Source: Streptomyces sp. NBC_01775 (lineage in GTDB: Bacteria; Actinomycetota; Actinomycetes; Streptomycetales; Streptomycetaceae). From it: a stretch of 64,000 nucleotides of DNA. The translations under genes and the position numbers were made by a program. Of the stretch, positions 32,399 to 41,563 are shown piece after piece; position 1 is the stretch's first letter; each line of letters begins with the position of its first letter. Under the pieces are notes generated by a model that saw nothing but the letters and a program-made list of their open reading frames with translations, made no database searches and was not told where the DNA came from. The stretch is from NCBI RefSeq assembly GCF_035917675.1, contig NZ_CP109104.1:3968001-4032000 (forward strand). Reading direction: 5' to 3'.

Positions 32399-33754
32399 AT
32401 GCCCGATGAGTCACGGCTGATCCAGAGCCTGCGCGGCGCGGTCGAGGCCGCCCCCGAGGACGTACCGCTGCGCCTGCATCTGGGCCAGCTCCTGCTGGAC
32501 GCGGGCCGCGCCAGCGAAGCCGTCGTGGAAGCGGCGGCGGCCCTCCAGCGGGACCCGGACAACGAGGAAGCCCGCGCCCTCATGACCCGCGCGGTCGCCC
32601 CGCCGTCGCCGGGCCCCGGCCCCGCACCGGCACAGCCCCCCGCGCCCGGCCCCGGCTCCTCCCCTGCCGCACCCGCGGCCGGCTTCGACTGGCACCAGGC
32701 AGAGGACGAGGTCGCCGACATCGTCGAGCCGCGCTTCGTGACGGGTACGCCCGAGGAGCCCGGCGACTCCGGCGAACCCGGGGCGCCCCACGAGCCCGGT
32801 ATGCCCGACGAGTCCGGTACGCCCGAGGCGCCGCTCACCGCCGACGGGAACGACGACCCGGGCGAGACCTCCCTCTGGGACGTGGAGTCGGCCGGCGGGC
32901 TGCGGCTGGCCGACGTCGGCGGGATGCGCGAGGTCAAGGAGCGGCTGGAGGCCGCGTTCCTGGCGCCGCTGCGCAACCCCGAACTGCGCAAGCTGTACGG
33001 CAAGAGCCTGCGCGGCGGGCTGTTGCTGTACGGGCCGCCCGGCTGCGGCAAGACGTTCCTGGCCCGTGCCGTCGCGGGTGAGCTGGGCGCGAGCTTCCTC
33101 AACGTCGCGCTCAGCGATGTGCTGGACATGTGGGTCGGCGCCTCCGAGCGCAACCTGTCCTCGATCTTCAAGACCGCCCGCCGCAACGCGCCCTGCGTCG
33201 TCTTCCTCGACGAGCTGGACGCGCTCGGCGGCAAGCGCAGCCGCATCCAGCACGGCGGGATGCGCAACACCGTCAACCAGCTGCTGACCGAGCTGGACGG
33301 AGTCGGCAGCGAAAACGACGGCGTCTTCGTACTCGCCGCCACCAACCACCCCTGGGACGTGGACTCCGCGCTGCGCCGTCCCGGGCGGCTGGATCGCACC
33401 TTGCTGGTGCTGCCGCCCGACGAGGAGGCCCGGCAGGCGGTGCTCCACTACCACCTGCGCGAACGTCCCGTCGCCGGGGTCGATCTCGGCAAGCTGGCCC
33501 GCCGTACGGACGGCTTCTCCGGCGCGGACCTCGCGCACGTGTGCGAGACAGCCTCCGAGTACGCCCTCATGGACTCCGTGCGCAGCGGCGAGCCCCGCAT
33601 GATCGACATGGCCGATCTCACCAAGGCGGCCAAGGAGTTGCGGCCCTCCACCGAGGCGTGGTTCGGCACGGCCAGGAACGTGGCCATGTACGCGAACAAC
33701 GACGGAACGTACGACGATCTGCTGGCCTACCTCAAGAAGCGGAAGCTGCTGTGA
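32399..33754 (+). CDS. AAA+ ATPase with N-terminal TPR-like segment
   Basis: 451 aa. Residues 1-65 resemble a short TPR pair (SLRGAVEAAPEDVPLRLHLG). Residues about 70-150 are Pro/Glu/Gly-rich with repeated PDEPG-like units. One classical AAA module follows: Walker A GPPGCGKTF, Walker B CVVFLDELDALGG, sensor 1 VLAATNHPWDVD, and arginine fingers in RRPGRLDRTLLVLP. This resembles the FtsH/Cdc48/Vps4 branch, but there is no protease domain or membrane helix. Such proteins thread or remodel substrates as hexamers. The stop overlaps the start of the TPR-membrane gene (GTGA), so the two products probably act together. Function unknown. Confidence 0.88.
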   Translation: MPDESRLIQSLRGAVEAAPEDVPLRLHLGQLLLDAGRASEAVVEAAAALQRDPDNEEARALMTRAVAPPSPGPGPAPAQPPAPGPGSSPAAPAAGFDWHQAEDEVADIVEPRFVTGTPEEPGDSGEPGAPHEPGMPDESGTPEAPLTADGNDDPGETSLWDVESAGGLRLADVGGMREVKERLEAAFLAPLRNPELRKLYGKSLRGGLLLYGPPGCGKTFLARAVAGELGASFLNVALSDVLDMWVGASERNLSSIFKTARRNAPCVVFLDELDALGGKRSRIQHGGMRNTVNQLLTELDGVGSENDGVFVLAATNHPWDVDSALRRPGRLDRTLLVLPPDEEARQAVLHYHLRERPVAGVDLGKLARRTDGFSGADLAHVCETASEYALMDSVRSGEPRMIDMADLTKAAKELRPSTEAWFGTARNVAMYANNDGTYDDLLAYLKKRKLL

Positions 33755-34875
33755 ACGGACACAGTCCCCTCGTCGAGAAGGCCGAGCTGCTGCTCGACGC
33801 CGACCGCCCCGAGGAGGCAGCCACGCTGCTGGCGCAGCGAATCGCGGAAGAGCCCGACGACGCGGCGGCGTGGACGCGGCTCGTGCTGGCCCATCTCGAC
33901 ACCAAGGAACCCGAGCGGGCGCTCGAAGCGGCCCGCAGGGCCGTCGAGCTGGCGCCCGAGCTGCCCTACGCGCACCGGATGCTGACGCTGGCGCTCCTCG
34001 GCTGCCGGCGCATCGACGAGGCGATCGCCCCGGCACGGGAGGCGGTGCGCCTCGAACCCGAGTCGTGGATGACGCACTACACGCTCGCCCAGGCGCTGGC
34101 ACGGATACCCGGGCCGCGTACGCCGGAGTCGATCGTGGCCTGCCTGGAAGAGGCGCTGGTCGTGGCGCGCGAGGGTGTGCGGCGCGCGCCGGAGGAGCCG
34201 CGCACGCACCATCAGGTGGCGTTCGTTCTCCAGGCGAGCGGCAAGGGCGAGGAAGCGCTGGCTCCGCTGCGCGAGGCCCTGCGGCTCGACCCCGCCGACG
34301 CCCGCACGCGCAGCACGCTCGTCTCGCTGGAACAGCGGCTCGGCAAGGCCAAGCTCACCGACGTGATATCCGCCGAGGCCGACCAGCAGGCGGCCGAGCC
34401 GCAGAACGACAATGTCCGCCACAACCTCGATGTCCGCTACCACGCTCTCCTGCGCCGCACTCGCTGGATCGCGCTGCTGTGCCTGCTGGTCGCCGTGCTC
34501 AACGCGCAGGTCTACCCGTCCGACGACGAGATGCGGAAGCTGCCGGTCGACCTGGGCGGGCGGATGTACGGGCTGGGCATCGTCGTGGTGATCTGCGCGC
34601 TGACCGCAGTGATCGCCTGGCGACGGCTGCCCCGCGGCTCCTGGCGCGGGATGCGGCGCCTGTGCCGCCGTTCGACGGTGGTGCGCCTGGTCCCGCTCAG
34701 CGTCGCGTGGTGCCTGCTGTGTGCGGTCGCGCTGCTCGTGGTCGCGTGGACCGACCGTACGCCGATGCGGTGGATCACCCACGCGGGTTGGGCGGTCACG
34801 CTGGTCGCGATGTACGGCGACCATGCCTGGCGCAAGATCGTGGTGCCGAAGAAGCTGTCGCGGATGTACGGCTGA
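33751..34875 (+). CDS. TPR-repeat membrane protein coupled to the AAA+ ATPase
   Basis: 374 aa from the GTG at 33751. Residues 1-200 contain about five tetratricopeptide-like repeats (DDAAAWTRLVLAHLDTKEPE, ARRAVELAPELPYAHRMLTL, EALRLDPADARTRSTLVSLE). Residues about 228-360 hold three or four membrane helices (WIALLCLLVAVLNA, YGLGIVVVICALTAVIA, LVPLSVAWCLLCAVALLVVA). It looks like a membrane-tethered scaffold that presents clients or partners to the AAA+ enzyme. No enzymatic motif was seen. Confidence 0.82.
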   Translation: MNGHSPLVEKAELLLDADRPEEAATLLAQRIAEEPDDAAAWTRLVLAHLDTKEPERALEAARRAVELAPELPYAHRMLTLALLGCRRIDEAIAPAREAVRLEPESWMTHYTLAQALARIPGPRTPESIVACLEEALVVAREGVRRAPEEPRTHHQVAFVLQASGKGEEALAPLREALRLDPADARTRSTLVSLEQRLGKAKLTDVISAEADQQAAEPQNDNVRHNLDVRYHALLRRTRWIALLCLLVAVLNAQVYPSDDEMRKLPVDLGGRMYGLGIVVVICALTAVIAWRRLPRGSWRGMRRLCRRSTVVRLVPLSVAWCLLCAVALLVVAWTDRTPMRWITHAGWAVTLVAMYGDHAWRKIVVPKKLSRMYG

Positions 34876-34888
34876 GCCGTACATCCGC
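34860..34888. terminator. Hairpin with the stop codon as its loop
   Basis: GCGGATGTACGGC and GCCGTACATCCGC are perfect 13-base arms; the 3-nt loop is the TGA stop of the TPR gene. It lies between convergent genes and could terminate both. Confidence 0.8.
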
Positions 34889-34906
34889 GGCCCGGCGCTG
34901 CCGGGT

Positions 34907-35386
34907 TCAGCAGCCCCGCTCGTAACCGCTGATCGCGGCGACCTTCTCGGCCGAGGCCGAGGTCTCGTCGAAGTGCTGGTCCAGCCACTCGTCCAGCAGG
35001 GTGCGGGCCAGCTCCAGGCCGATGACGCGCTGGCCGAAGCACAGGACCTGGGCGTTGTTGCTGAGGACCGAGCGCTGTACGGAGTAGCTGTCGTGCGCGG
35101 TCACCGCGCGGATGCCTGGGACCTTGTTGGCGCTGATGGCGACGCCGAGGCCGGTGCCGCATATCAGCAGCGCCCGGTCGGCCTCGCCCTCGGCGACCCG
35201 GCGGGCGGCCTCGACCGCGACGTGCGGGTACGCGGTGTGCTCGTCCGAGCCCACCCCCACGTCGGTGACCTCCGCGACGCGTGCGTCGTCCTTGAGGTCC
35301 CGCTTGAGCGCTTCCTTGTAGTCGAGTCCGGCGTCGTCACAGCCCACGACGACGCGGAAGGGCCGGGGTGCGGGGGTGCTGCTCAT
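34907..35386 (-). CDS. RpiB/LacAB-family sugar-phosphate isomerase
   Basis: 159 aa; AGGAGG precedes the ATG at 35384-35386. RpiB fold: [19 protein letters not shown] at the start, catalytic Cys in [20 protein letters not shown], and [20 protein letters not shown]. In tetritol pathways of mycobacteria and Brucella this family interconverts erythrulose-4-phosphate and erythrose-4-phosphate. As the last gene of an operon with a DhaKL-type kinase, that role fits better than general ribose-5-phosphate isomerase. Substrate not provable from sequence. Confidence 0.88.
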   Translation of the reverse strand: MSSTPAPRPFRVVVGCDDAGLDYKEALKRDLKDDARVAEVTDVGVGSDEHTAYPHVAVEAARRVAEGEADRALLICGTGLGVAISANKVPGIRAVTAHDSYSVQRSVLSNNAQVLCFGQRVIGLELARTLLDEWLDQHFDETSASAEKVAAISGYERGC

Positions 35387-35448
35387 GGTGCGTTCCTCCT
35401 GGTGGCGAGAGGTGAGGGGATGGCCGCGGGGGCGGGGTGCGGGGCGGT

Positions 35449-37191
35449 TCAGACGTCGGTGGCCAGTGCCGTGGCCACCTCGTCCAAGACCATCGCCAGC
35501 GAGATGGCACCCGGGTCGGCGGTGCCGACGCTGCGCTCGGCGAGCGGCCGGGCGCGCCCAAGTCGGGGGCGCAGTTCGGCGGTCGCCTCGGCCGCCGTAC
35601 GGGCCACCCCGGCGGCCGTCGCGAACGACTCGGCGGCGCCGGCTCCTTCCGCGATCCGGCCGTGGAAGGCGGTGACGAACGGGTCGAGCGCGTCGACCAG
35701 CGTCTTGTCGCCGGGCGCCGCCTTGCCGAGCCCGGTGACGGCCTCCAGCGCCGCGCGGGCAGCCGCCGCCAGTTCGGCGGGCTCGGCCGCCCGGTCGGCG
35801 GGCAGCGCCGAACCGGCCGCGCGCAGACCCGCGCCCCACAGCGCGCCGGAGGTGCCGCCCGCCTCGGCGGCCCAGGCGTCACCGGCGGCGCCCAGCAGCG
35901 CGGCGGGGGCCGCGTTCGCGGCGTGGGCCCGCTCGGCGGCGGCGAGTGCGGCGTCCACGCCCTTGCACATGCCGCGCCCGTGATCACCGTCCCCGGCGAC
36001 CGCGTCGAGCCTGCCCAGCCGCTCCTCCTGGTCGTGCAGCAGGGTGTGGGCCGCGCGCAGCGCGCGGACGGCCGCCGCGGAGACGGCCACGGCGGAGCCG
36101 CTCGCCGTGGGCACCTCGGTGCGGGCAGCCGTGGCGGCTCGAGGCTCGGGGACTCGTGCCGCCACGGCTGGTTCCTGGGGGGCGACTTCGCCCCTGCGGT
36201 AGGACGGGGTGTCGGCGGGCGCGAGCCACAGCCGCTCCAGCTCGTCGTCCAGCCAGGTGAGAGTGAGGGAGCAGCCCGCCATGTCGAGGCTGGTGACCAG
36301 CTCGCCGACCTCGGGGCGCACCAGCTCCAGGCCCGCTTCGGCCAGCAGCCTGGAGACCGAAGCCCACAGGACGTACAGCTCCTCGTACTTGGTGGCGCCC
36401 AGGCCGTTCAGCAAGACGGCGACCCGGTTGCCGGCCGCCTCGGCGGGGCGCTCGGCCAGCAGGCCCTCCACCAGGGTGCGGGCCAGGTCCTCGGCCGAGG
36501 TCAGCTCGCTCTCGCTGACGCCGGGCTCGCCATGGATGCCCAGGCCCAGCCCGAGCCGGCCCTCCGGCACGGTGAACAGCGGCTCGCCCTGCCCCGGCAG
36601 GGTGCACCCGGCGAAGGCGACGCCCAGGGTGCGGGTGCGGGCGTTGGTGTGCTCGGCGACCCGGACGACCTCCTCCAGGGAGGCCCCTTCCTCGGCCGCC
36701 GCCGAGGCGTTCTTGAAGACGACGAAGCCGCCCGCTATGCCGCGCCGCTTGGCCCGCTCCTCGTCGGAGCCCCCGGTGGCGCTGGCTATGTCGTCGGTGA
36801 CGGCGAAGCAGCGGGCCGGGATGCCCTCGCCGGTCAGGCGCTGCGCTGCCTGGCCGAAGTTCATGACATCACCGGCGTAGTTGCCGAACAGGAACAGGAC
36901 GCCGGCACCGCTTTCGGCCTCGGTCGCCACGGAGTGCGCCTGCGCGGCGGACGGTGAGGTGAACACGTTCCCGATCACAGAGCCGTCGGCGAAGCCGGGG
37001 CCGACCACGCCGCAGAACGCCGGGTAGTGGCCCGAGCCGCCGCCGGTCAGTACGGCGACCTTCGCCGTGCCGGGGCGGCTCGCGCGGACGACGCCGCCGG
37101 GGACGGCGCGGACGTGTTCGGGGTGGGCTGCGGCGAAGCCGGTCACCATGTCGTCGGTGAAGCGGGCCGGGTCGTTGAAGAGTCGGGTCAT
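35449..37191 (-). CDS. DhaK-DhaL fusion kinase (dihydroxyacetone/erythrulose kinase family)
   Basis: 580 aa from the ATG at 37189-37191, which has AGGAGCG upstream. ATP-dependent ketose kinase. The N-terminal DhaK domain has [15 protein letters not shown] and the substrate-binding His in [11 protein letters not shown]. The C-terminal DhaL domain has the Mg-ATP aspartates in [16 protein letters not shown] linker rich in Ala/Arg (near residues 335-375) joins them. Members of this fused type phosphorylate dihydroxyacetone, D- or L-erythrulose; the neighbouring RpiB-type isomerase favours erythrulose. It lies 73 bp after the FGGY kinase. Confidence 0.9.
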   Translation of the reverse strand: MTRLFNDPARFTDDMVTGFAAAHPEHVRAVPGGVVRASRPGTAKVAVLTGGGSGHYPAFCGVVGPGFADGSVIGNVFTSPSAAQAHSVATEAESGAGVLFLFGNYAGDVMNFGQAAQRLTGEGIPARCFAVTDDIASATGGSDEERAKRRGIAGGFVVFKNASAAAEEGASLEEVVRVAEHTNARTRTLGVAFAGCTLPGQGEPLFTVPEGRLGLGLGIHGEPGVSESELTSAEDLARTLVEGLLAERPAEAAGNRVAVLLNGLGATKYEELYVLWASVSRLLAEAGLELVRPEVGELVTSLDMAGCSLTLTWLDDELERLWLAPADTPSYRRGEVAPQEPAVAARVPEPRAATAARTEVPTASGSAVAVSAAAVRALRAAHTLLHDQEERLGRLDAVAGDGDHGRGMCKGVDAALAAAERAHAANAAPAALLGAAGDAWAAEAGGTSGALWGAGLRAAGSALPADRAAEPAELAAAARAALEAVTGLGKAAPGDKTLVDALDPFVTAFHGRIAEGAGAAESFATAAGVARTAAEATAELRPRLGRARPLAERSVGTADPGAISLAMVLDEVATALATDV

Positions 37192-37264
37192 GAGTCGCTC
37201 CTGTGGGGCAGCTGCGGGCCGGTGGCCGCCGCGCTTGCCCGCCAAGCGCGGCGGAGAACAGGTC

Positions 37265-38710
37265 TCACCAGGATTCGCGGGCGGCGGCGAGGGTGCGCAA
37301 ATACTCGGCGTAGCCCGCCTCGTAGTACTCGACCGCCTCCGGGTCGGCCCGCACCGTGCGCGCGGGCACACCGGTCGCGTCGGCGTCCACACCGAGCGCC
37401 GACCAGGCGACGCGTGCCGCGCCCCGGATGCCGACCGCGTCCTCACGTACGTGCAGGTCGCGGCCGAGGACGCCGGCGAAGACGCGGCCCCATTCGCCGG
37501 AGCGCGCGCCGCCGCCGCAGGCGGTGATCTCGGCGGAGACGCCGAGGGTCTCCAGGCAGTGGCGCGCGGAGTAGGCGACGGACTCGCACAGGGCGCGCAC
37601 CAGGTCGGCGCGTCCGGTCAGCGGCGAGAGGCCGTCGAGGCGGCCACGGGCACGCGCGTCCACGAAGGGGGCGCGCTCGCCGCTGGTGGACAGGAAGGGC
37701 AGCGCGGTGACGCCGCCCGCGCCGTAGGGCGACTGGGCGAGCAGCGCGTCCAGTTCCTCGATGCGCACGCCCAGCATCTTCAGCAGCCAGTCCAGCCCGG
37801 CGGTGCCGATCATGGCGGGCATGACCTTGAGGTAGCGGTCCGGGTAGGGGGTGGCCAGGACCATGCCGGCCGCCTCGTCGCCGGGCGGCGCGGGGTCGGC
37901 GCTGAGGACCTGGCAGGCGAGGGTGGTGCCGATGATGAGGTTGCCCTGGCCGACCTCGCTGAGGCCGGAGCCGAAGCCGCAGGCGGGGATGTCGAACGGG
38001 CCGGCGCTGACGGGCAGCCCGGGGGGCAGGCCCAGTTCGGCGGCGACCTTGGGCAGCAGCCCGAACAGTGCGCCGGGCGGCGCGGGTTCGGCCAGCAGGT
38101 GCCGCCACCGGCCCAGCCCGCACAGCTCCAGCGCCTCCTCGTCGTAGCGGCGGGTGGCCACGTTCAAGAAGGGCAGCGAGGCGTCCGAGGCGTCGACGGT
38201 GCGCTGACCGGTGAAGCGCTGCGCGATGGTGTCCACGCAGTATCCGGCCACGTCGGCTGCGGCGAGCCGCTCGGGCTCGTGCTCGGCGAGGTGGGCGAGC
38301 AGCGGGCCCGCGGCGCCGGGGAACATCCCGGAGCCGGTGCGGCGGTGCACCTCGCGGGTGATGCCGTCCGCCGTCCAGCGGTCCAGGACATCGGCGGCGC
38401 GGCCGTCCATCCAGGACAGGGCGCGGCCGAGGGGACGCCCCTGGGCGTCGCGCAGCCACAGGCCGTCGCCCTGTCCGGTCAGGGCGAGGGCCTCGATGGG
38501 CTCGTTCGGGTCGAGCTGTGCGGCGTCGGCGACGGCGGCCCGTACGACGGTGACGACCGTGCCGATGACCTCGTCCATGTCCTGCTCCACGCGGTTGCCC
38601 GGGAGCGTGTAGACGGTGGAGCGGGCTTCGTGCGCGGGGGTGGTGCGCCCGTCGCGCGCGAGGAGCTGGGCCTTGGTGACGGAGGTGCCGACATCGACCC
38701 CGACGATCAT
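37265..38710 (-). CDS. FGGY-family carbohydrate kinase, erythritol-kinase-like
   Basis: 481 aa. N-terminal ATPase-fold phosphate motif VGVDVGTSVTKAQLLARDG; ALALTGQGDGLWLRD and SWMDGRAADVLDRW (sugar contacts); catalytic Asp probably in SAGPFDIPACGFGSG; C-terminal ATP motif EITACGGGARSGEW. From memory, the TGQGDG-WL, DASDASLPFLN and RRYDEEALELCGLGR segments resemble erythritol kinase EryA more than xylulokinase or glycerol kinase. The start overlaps the dehydrogenase stop (ATGA). Likely phosphorylates a polyol brought in by the transporter at 41564. Confidence 0.88.
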   Translation of the reverse strand: MIVGVDVGTSVTKAQLLARDGRTTPAHEARSTVYTLPGNRVEQDMDEVIGTVVTVVRAAVADAAQLDPNEPIEALALTGQGDGLWLRDAQGRPLGRALSWMDGRAADVLDRWTADGITREVHRRTGSGMFPGAAGPLLAHLAEHEPERLAAADVAGYCVDTIAQRFTGQRTVDASDASLPFLNVATRRYDEEALELCGLGRWRHLLAEPAPPGALFGLLPKVAAELGLPPGLPVSAGPFDIPACGFGSGLSEVGQGNLIIGTTLACQVLSADPAPPGDEAAGMVLATPYPDRYLKVMPAMIGTAGLDWLLKMLGVRIEELDALLAQSPYGAGGVTALPFLSTSGERAPFVDARARGRLDGLSPLTGRADLVRALCESVAYSARHCLETLGVSAEITACGGGARSGEWGRVFAGVLGRDLHVREDAVGIRGAARVAWSALGVDADATGVPARTVRADPEAVEYYEAGYAEYLRTLAAARESW

Positions 38711-39786
38711 GACCGCTGTCCCTGGGCCCGCCCCTCCGGCACCGCGAAGACTTCGGGGTTGGCCACGAACTCGGGCCGCTCGCCGCGCAGATGGGCCGCT
38801 GCCTGGGCCGCGGTGATGGCGGCGGCGCGATCGGCGGTCTGGCGGGTGGCGCCGGCCAGGTGCGGGGTGGTGATGACGTTCGGCGCCTGGTGCAGGGGCC
38901 AGTCGGCGGGGGGCGGCTCGATGTCGTAGACGTCCAGGGCGAGCGCGCCCAGGCGGCCGGTCTTCAGCAGTTCGGGCAGCGGCGCGTAGTCCATGAGTTC
39001 GCCGCGCGCGGAGTTGACGAGCACGGCGCCCTCGGGGAGCAGCTTGAGGTTGTCGGCGTTGAGCATGTGCCGGGTCTCGGGGGTGACGCGGGCGTGCAGG
39101 CTGACCACCGAGCTGCGGCGCAGCAGGTCGTCCAGGCCGGTCAGCTCGACGCCGTCGGCCTGGGCCTTGGCCGCGTCGGTGTAGGGGTCGGCGACCAGCA
39201 CGTGGGAGCCGAAGGCGCGCAGCACGCGGGCGACGATGGAGCCGATGGCGCCGTAGCCGACGAGGCCGACGGTGGTGCCCTCCAGCTCGATGCCGGCGTT
39301 GTCGTAGGCGTAGTAGTCGCCGCGCCAGGTGCCCCTCTTCAGCTCGGCGTCCGAGACGTTGATGCGGCGCAGCGCGGCCAGCATCAGCCCGAGGGCGAAC
39401 TCGGCGGCTGCGGCGGCGTTACGGCCGGGGGTGAAGGTGACGGGGATGCCCGCGCGGGTGGCGGCCTCCAGGTCGACGTTGACGGGGCCGCCGCGCGCGA
39501 CGGCGATCAGCTTCAGCCGCGGGGACGCCTGGATGACGCGCTCGGTGAAGGGCGCCATCTGGACCAGGGCGATCTCCGCGTCGCCGAGGGCCGCCAGCAG
39601 CTCGTCCTCGGTGCCGCTGGCCTCCTTGACGTTGCCCACGGGCCCGAAGGGGGTGTGCGGCCACTGGGTGGTCTGGGTGCGGAAGTCCAGCTCGGCGCCG
39701 GGCGCCGCGGCCTGGAGCGCGTCGACGAAGAGCTGGGGGGCGATGAAGTGGTCGCCGGAGGCGAGGACCTGAATCGGGCCCGTCAT
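38707..39786 (-). CDS. D-isomer-specific 2-hydroxyacid dehydrogenase family protein
   Basis: NAD(P)-dependent oxidoreductase, 359 aa. Rossmann motif GLVGYGAIGSIVARVL, catalytic Arg in NSARGELMD, Glu in DVYDIEPPP and His in TTPHLAGATRQ are all present. In this operon it would oxidise an intermediate made by the kinases, for example a tetronate or a phosphorylated tetritol. Classical erythritol pathways use a different dehydrogenase family, so this is the oddest member of the set. ATGA overlaps on both sides tie it to the HAD gene and the FGGY kinase. Confidence 0.9.
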   Translation of the reverse strand: MTGPIQVLASGDHFIAPQLFVDALQAAAPGAELDFRTQTTQWPHTPFGPVGNVKEASGTEDELLAALGDAEIALVQMAPFTERVIQASPRLKLIAVARGGPVNVDLEAATRAGIPVTFTPGRNAAAAAEFALGLMLAALRRINVSDAELKRGTWRGDYYAYDNAGIELEGTTVGLVGYGAIGSIVARVLRAFGSHVLVADPYTDAAKAQADGVELTGLDDLLRRSSVVSLHARVTPETRHMLNADNLKLLPEGAVLVNSARGELMDYAPLPELLKTGRLGALALDVYDIEPPPADWPLHQAPNVITTPHLAGATRQTADRAAAITAAQAAAHLRGERPEFVANPEVFAVPEGRAQGQRS

Positions 39787-40454
39787 GCCCGGTCACCTTC
39801 CTTGAGCTGGGAGAGCAGGTAGCGGCGTACGGCGCCGTGGTCGGACGCCGCGTACGTGGCACCGGCGAGGGCGTCCTCGGCCGGCGGGTAGGTCGGGTTG
39901 GGGATGGCGACGACCGTCATGCCCGCGGCGGTCGCCGCGCGCAGCCCGTTGCTGGAGTCCTCGACGGCGAGGCAGTCCGCCGCCGGGACACCCAGCTTCT
40001 CGGCGGCGGCGAGGTAGACGTCGGGGCTCGGCTTGCCCCGGGGCACCTCGGCGCTGGAGACGGTCGCCTTGAAGTGGTGGTCGACTCCATGGTGCGCGAG
40101 GACCGCGTCGATCACCCGGCGCGGCGCGGAGGAGGCGAGCGCGATGGGGCCGAGCGAGGCGGAGTCGGTGACCATCTCGCGGGCGCCGGGCAGCAGGTCG
40201 ATCTCGCCGTCCTCCAGCGCCTTGATCATGCCGTCGACGACGGTGCGCTCGGTGTCGGCCGCGCTGTCACCCGCGCCCGCGAACTCGGTGAGGAACCCGG
40301 CCCATTCCGGCGCGCTCATGCCCTGGCAGCTGCGGGTCTGTTCGGGGCCCCACTGCTTGCCCCGGTCTGCGGCGAACGCGGTCCACAGGCCCTCCCAGAG
40401 GTGCTCGCTCTCCACGAGCACTCCGTCCATGTCAAACACCACTGCATCGGCCAC
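39783..40454 (-). CDS. HAD-superfamily sugar phosphatase / beta-phosphoglucomutase-like
   Basis: 223 aa; GTG start with GAGGAG 8 nt upstream. Motif I VFDMDGVLVESEHLW, motif II ASSAPRR, motif III Lys in RGKPSPDVYL and motif IV VEDSSNGLRA give a complete cap-type HAD hydrolase. First gene of the polyol operon and divergent from the DeoR regulator. It may remove dead-end phosphates or act as a mutase; the substrate is unknown. Confidence 0.9.
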   Translation of the reverse strand: MADAVVFDMDGVLVESEHLWEGLWTAFAADRGKQWGPEQTRSCQGMSAPEWAGFLTEFAGAGDSAADTERTVVDGMIKALEDGEIDLLPGAREMVTDSASLGPIALASSAPRRVIDAVLAHHGVDHHFKATVSSAEVPRGKPSPDVYLAAAEKLGVPAADCLAVEDSSNGLRAATAAGMTVVAIPNPTYPPAEDALAGATYAASDHGAVRRYLLSQLKEGDRA

Positions 40455-40487
40455 GGCCGGTACTCCTCACGTTCGGCTCCCTGCAAA

Positions 40488-40505
40488 TTAACACTGACAC
40501 TGTTA
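40488..40505. promoter_or_regulatory. Candidate DeoR operator in the polyol divergent promoter
   Basis: TTAACACTGACACTGTTA contains TAACA / TGTTA arms 7 bp apart, 34 bp before the HAD gene start. The TTAACA half recurs twice before the transporter gene. Confidence 0.45.
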
Positions 40506-40593
40506 TCTGTCACTCATGACCTGATACGAAAACCACTCATCGTGTGAGACTCAGGGCGGTCCGGCGCGTGAGGCGGGGCCGAAGGGGTGCAGG

Positions 40594-41388
40594 ATGGTCG
40601 GTATGACCGCCCAGGGACCCGCGCGCGCCACGCGCCAGAAGCGCCAGCAGCTCATCGTCGACCACGTGTTGGCCAAGGGCGACGCCTCCGTGGCGGAGCT
40701 GACCGAGCTGACCGGCGTGAGCTTGATGACGGTGCACCGCGACATCGCCGAGCTGGCCGACCGGGGCATCCTGCGCAAGTACCACGGCGGGGTCTCCGCA
40801 CTCCCCTCCACGGTCTTCGAGTCCAGCTCGGACTTCCGGCTGCACGCACACCCGGACGAGAAGGGCGCGCTGGCCCGCGCCGCGCTGGAGTTCGTCTCGC
40901 CGGGCATGTCGCTGATGCTGGACGACTCGACCACGGCACTGGCGCTGGCGAAGCTGCTGCCGCAGGTCGGACCGCTGACGGTGGTCACCAACTACCGGCT
41001 GATCACCGAGGAGCTGCGGGCCGTCGAGGACGTCCGGCTGATCGGCGTGGGCGGTGAGTACTCGCGCACCCACGACTCGTGGATCGGCCTGTCGGCGCTG
41101 GAGATGATCAAGAGTTTCTCGGTGGACCTGACCCTGGTCTCCACCTCCGCGATGACCGGGGAGATGACCTATCACCAGGAGCAGGAGATGGTCGCCATCA
41201 AGCGCGCGATGCGCGAGGCGGGCTCGGTGAGCGTGCTGCTGATGGACCACAGCAAGGTCGGCCGCAGCGCCCTGCACCGGCTGGATCCGGTGCGCTCCTT
41301 CGACCATGTCGTGCTGACCGGCCCCGTCGAGGACGACGTCCTGACGGAGATGCGGAAGCTGACGGACGTCCGGCTGGCCACGGACTGA
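40594..41388 (+). CDS. DeoR-family transcriptional regulator of the polyol locus
   Basis: 264 aa (ATG 40594 has AAGGGG 6 nt upstream; ATG 40603 is possible). N-terminal HTH QQLIVDHVLAKGDASVAELT with recognition helix SLMTVHRDIAELADRG, and the DeoR C-terminal sensor domain (VVTNYRLITEELRAV, LIGVGGEYSRTHDSWIG, VLLMDHSKVGRSAL). This family normally represses sugar operons and is released by a phosphorylated sugar. Divergent from the catabolic operon and upstream of the transporter on the same strand. Confidence 0.93.
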   Translation: MVGMTAQGPARATRQKRQQLIVDHVLAKGDASVAELTELTGVSLMTVHRDIAELADRGILRKYHGGVSALPSTVFESSSDFRLHAHPDEKGALARAALEFVSPGMSLMLDDSTTALALAKLLPQVGPLTVVTNYRLITEELRAVEDVRLIGVGGEYSRTHDSWIGLSALEMIKSFSVDLTLVSTSAMTGEMTYHQEQEMVAIKRAMREAGSVSVLLMDHSKVGRSALHRLDPVRSFDHVVLTGPVEDDVLTEMRKLTDVRLATD

Positions 41389-41460
41389 GGGCGCGGCCCG
41401 GCGCTGTCGGCTCGCGTCGCCGGCTGGTGCGCCGCTTGGTGTCGCCCTCCGAGTCACGGC

Positions 41461-41488
41461 TTAACAAAGAACCGGGTTAGTTTTAACA
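41461..41488 (+). promoter_or_regulatory. Paired TTAACA direct repeats before the transporter gene
   Basis: TTAACA at 41461-41466 and 41483-41488, 22 bp apart (two helical turns), matching the half-site in the HAD/DeoR promoter. Probable second DeoR target. Confidence 0.45.
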
Positions 41489-41563
41489 CACCCCTTGATA
41501 TTTATCGCAGGGCGGCTGAGTATCTGCGGTGCACCAAATGGTTACCTCAGAGTGGAGGCCGCG

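Noticed and set aside
35387..35839. Longer RpiB-type protein fused to upstream sequence
   Set aside because: The upstream part is the kinase gene read in another frame; AGGAGG marks the ATG at 35386.
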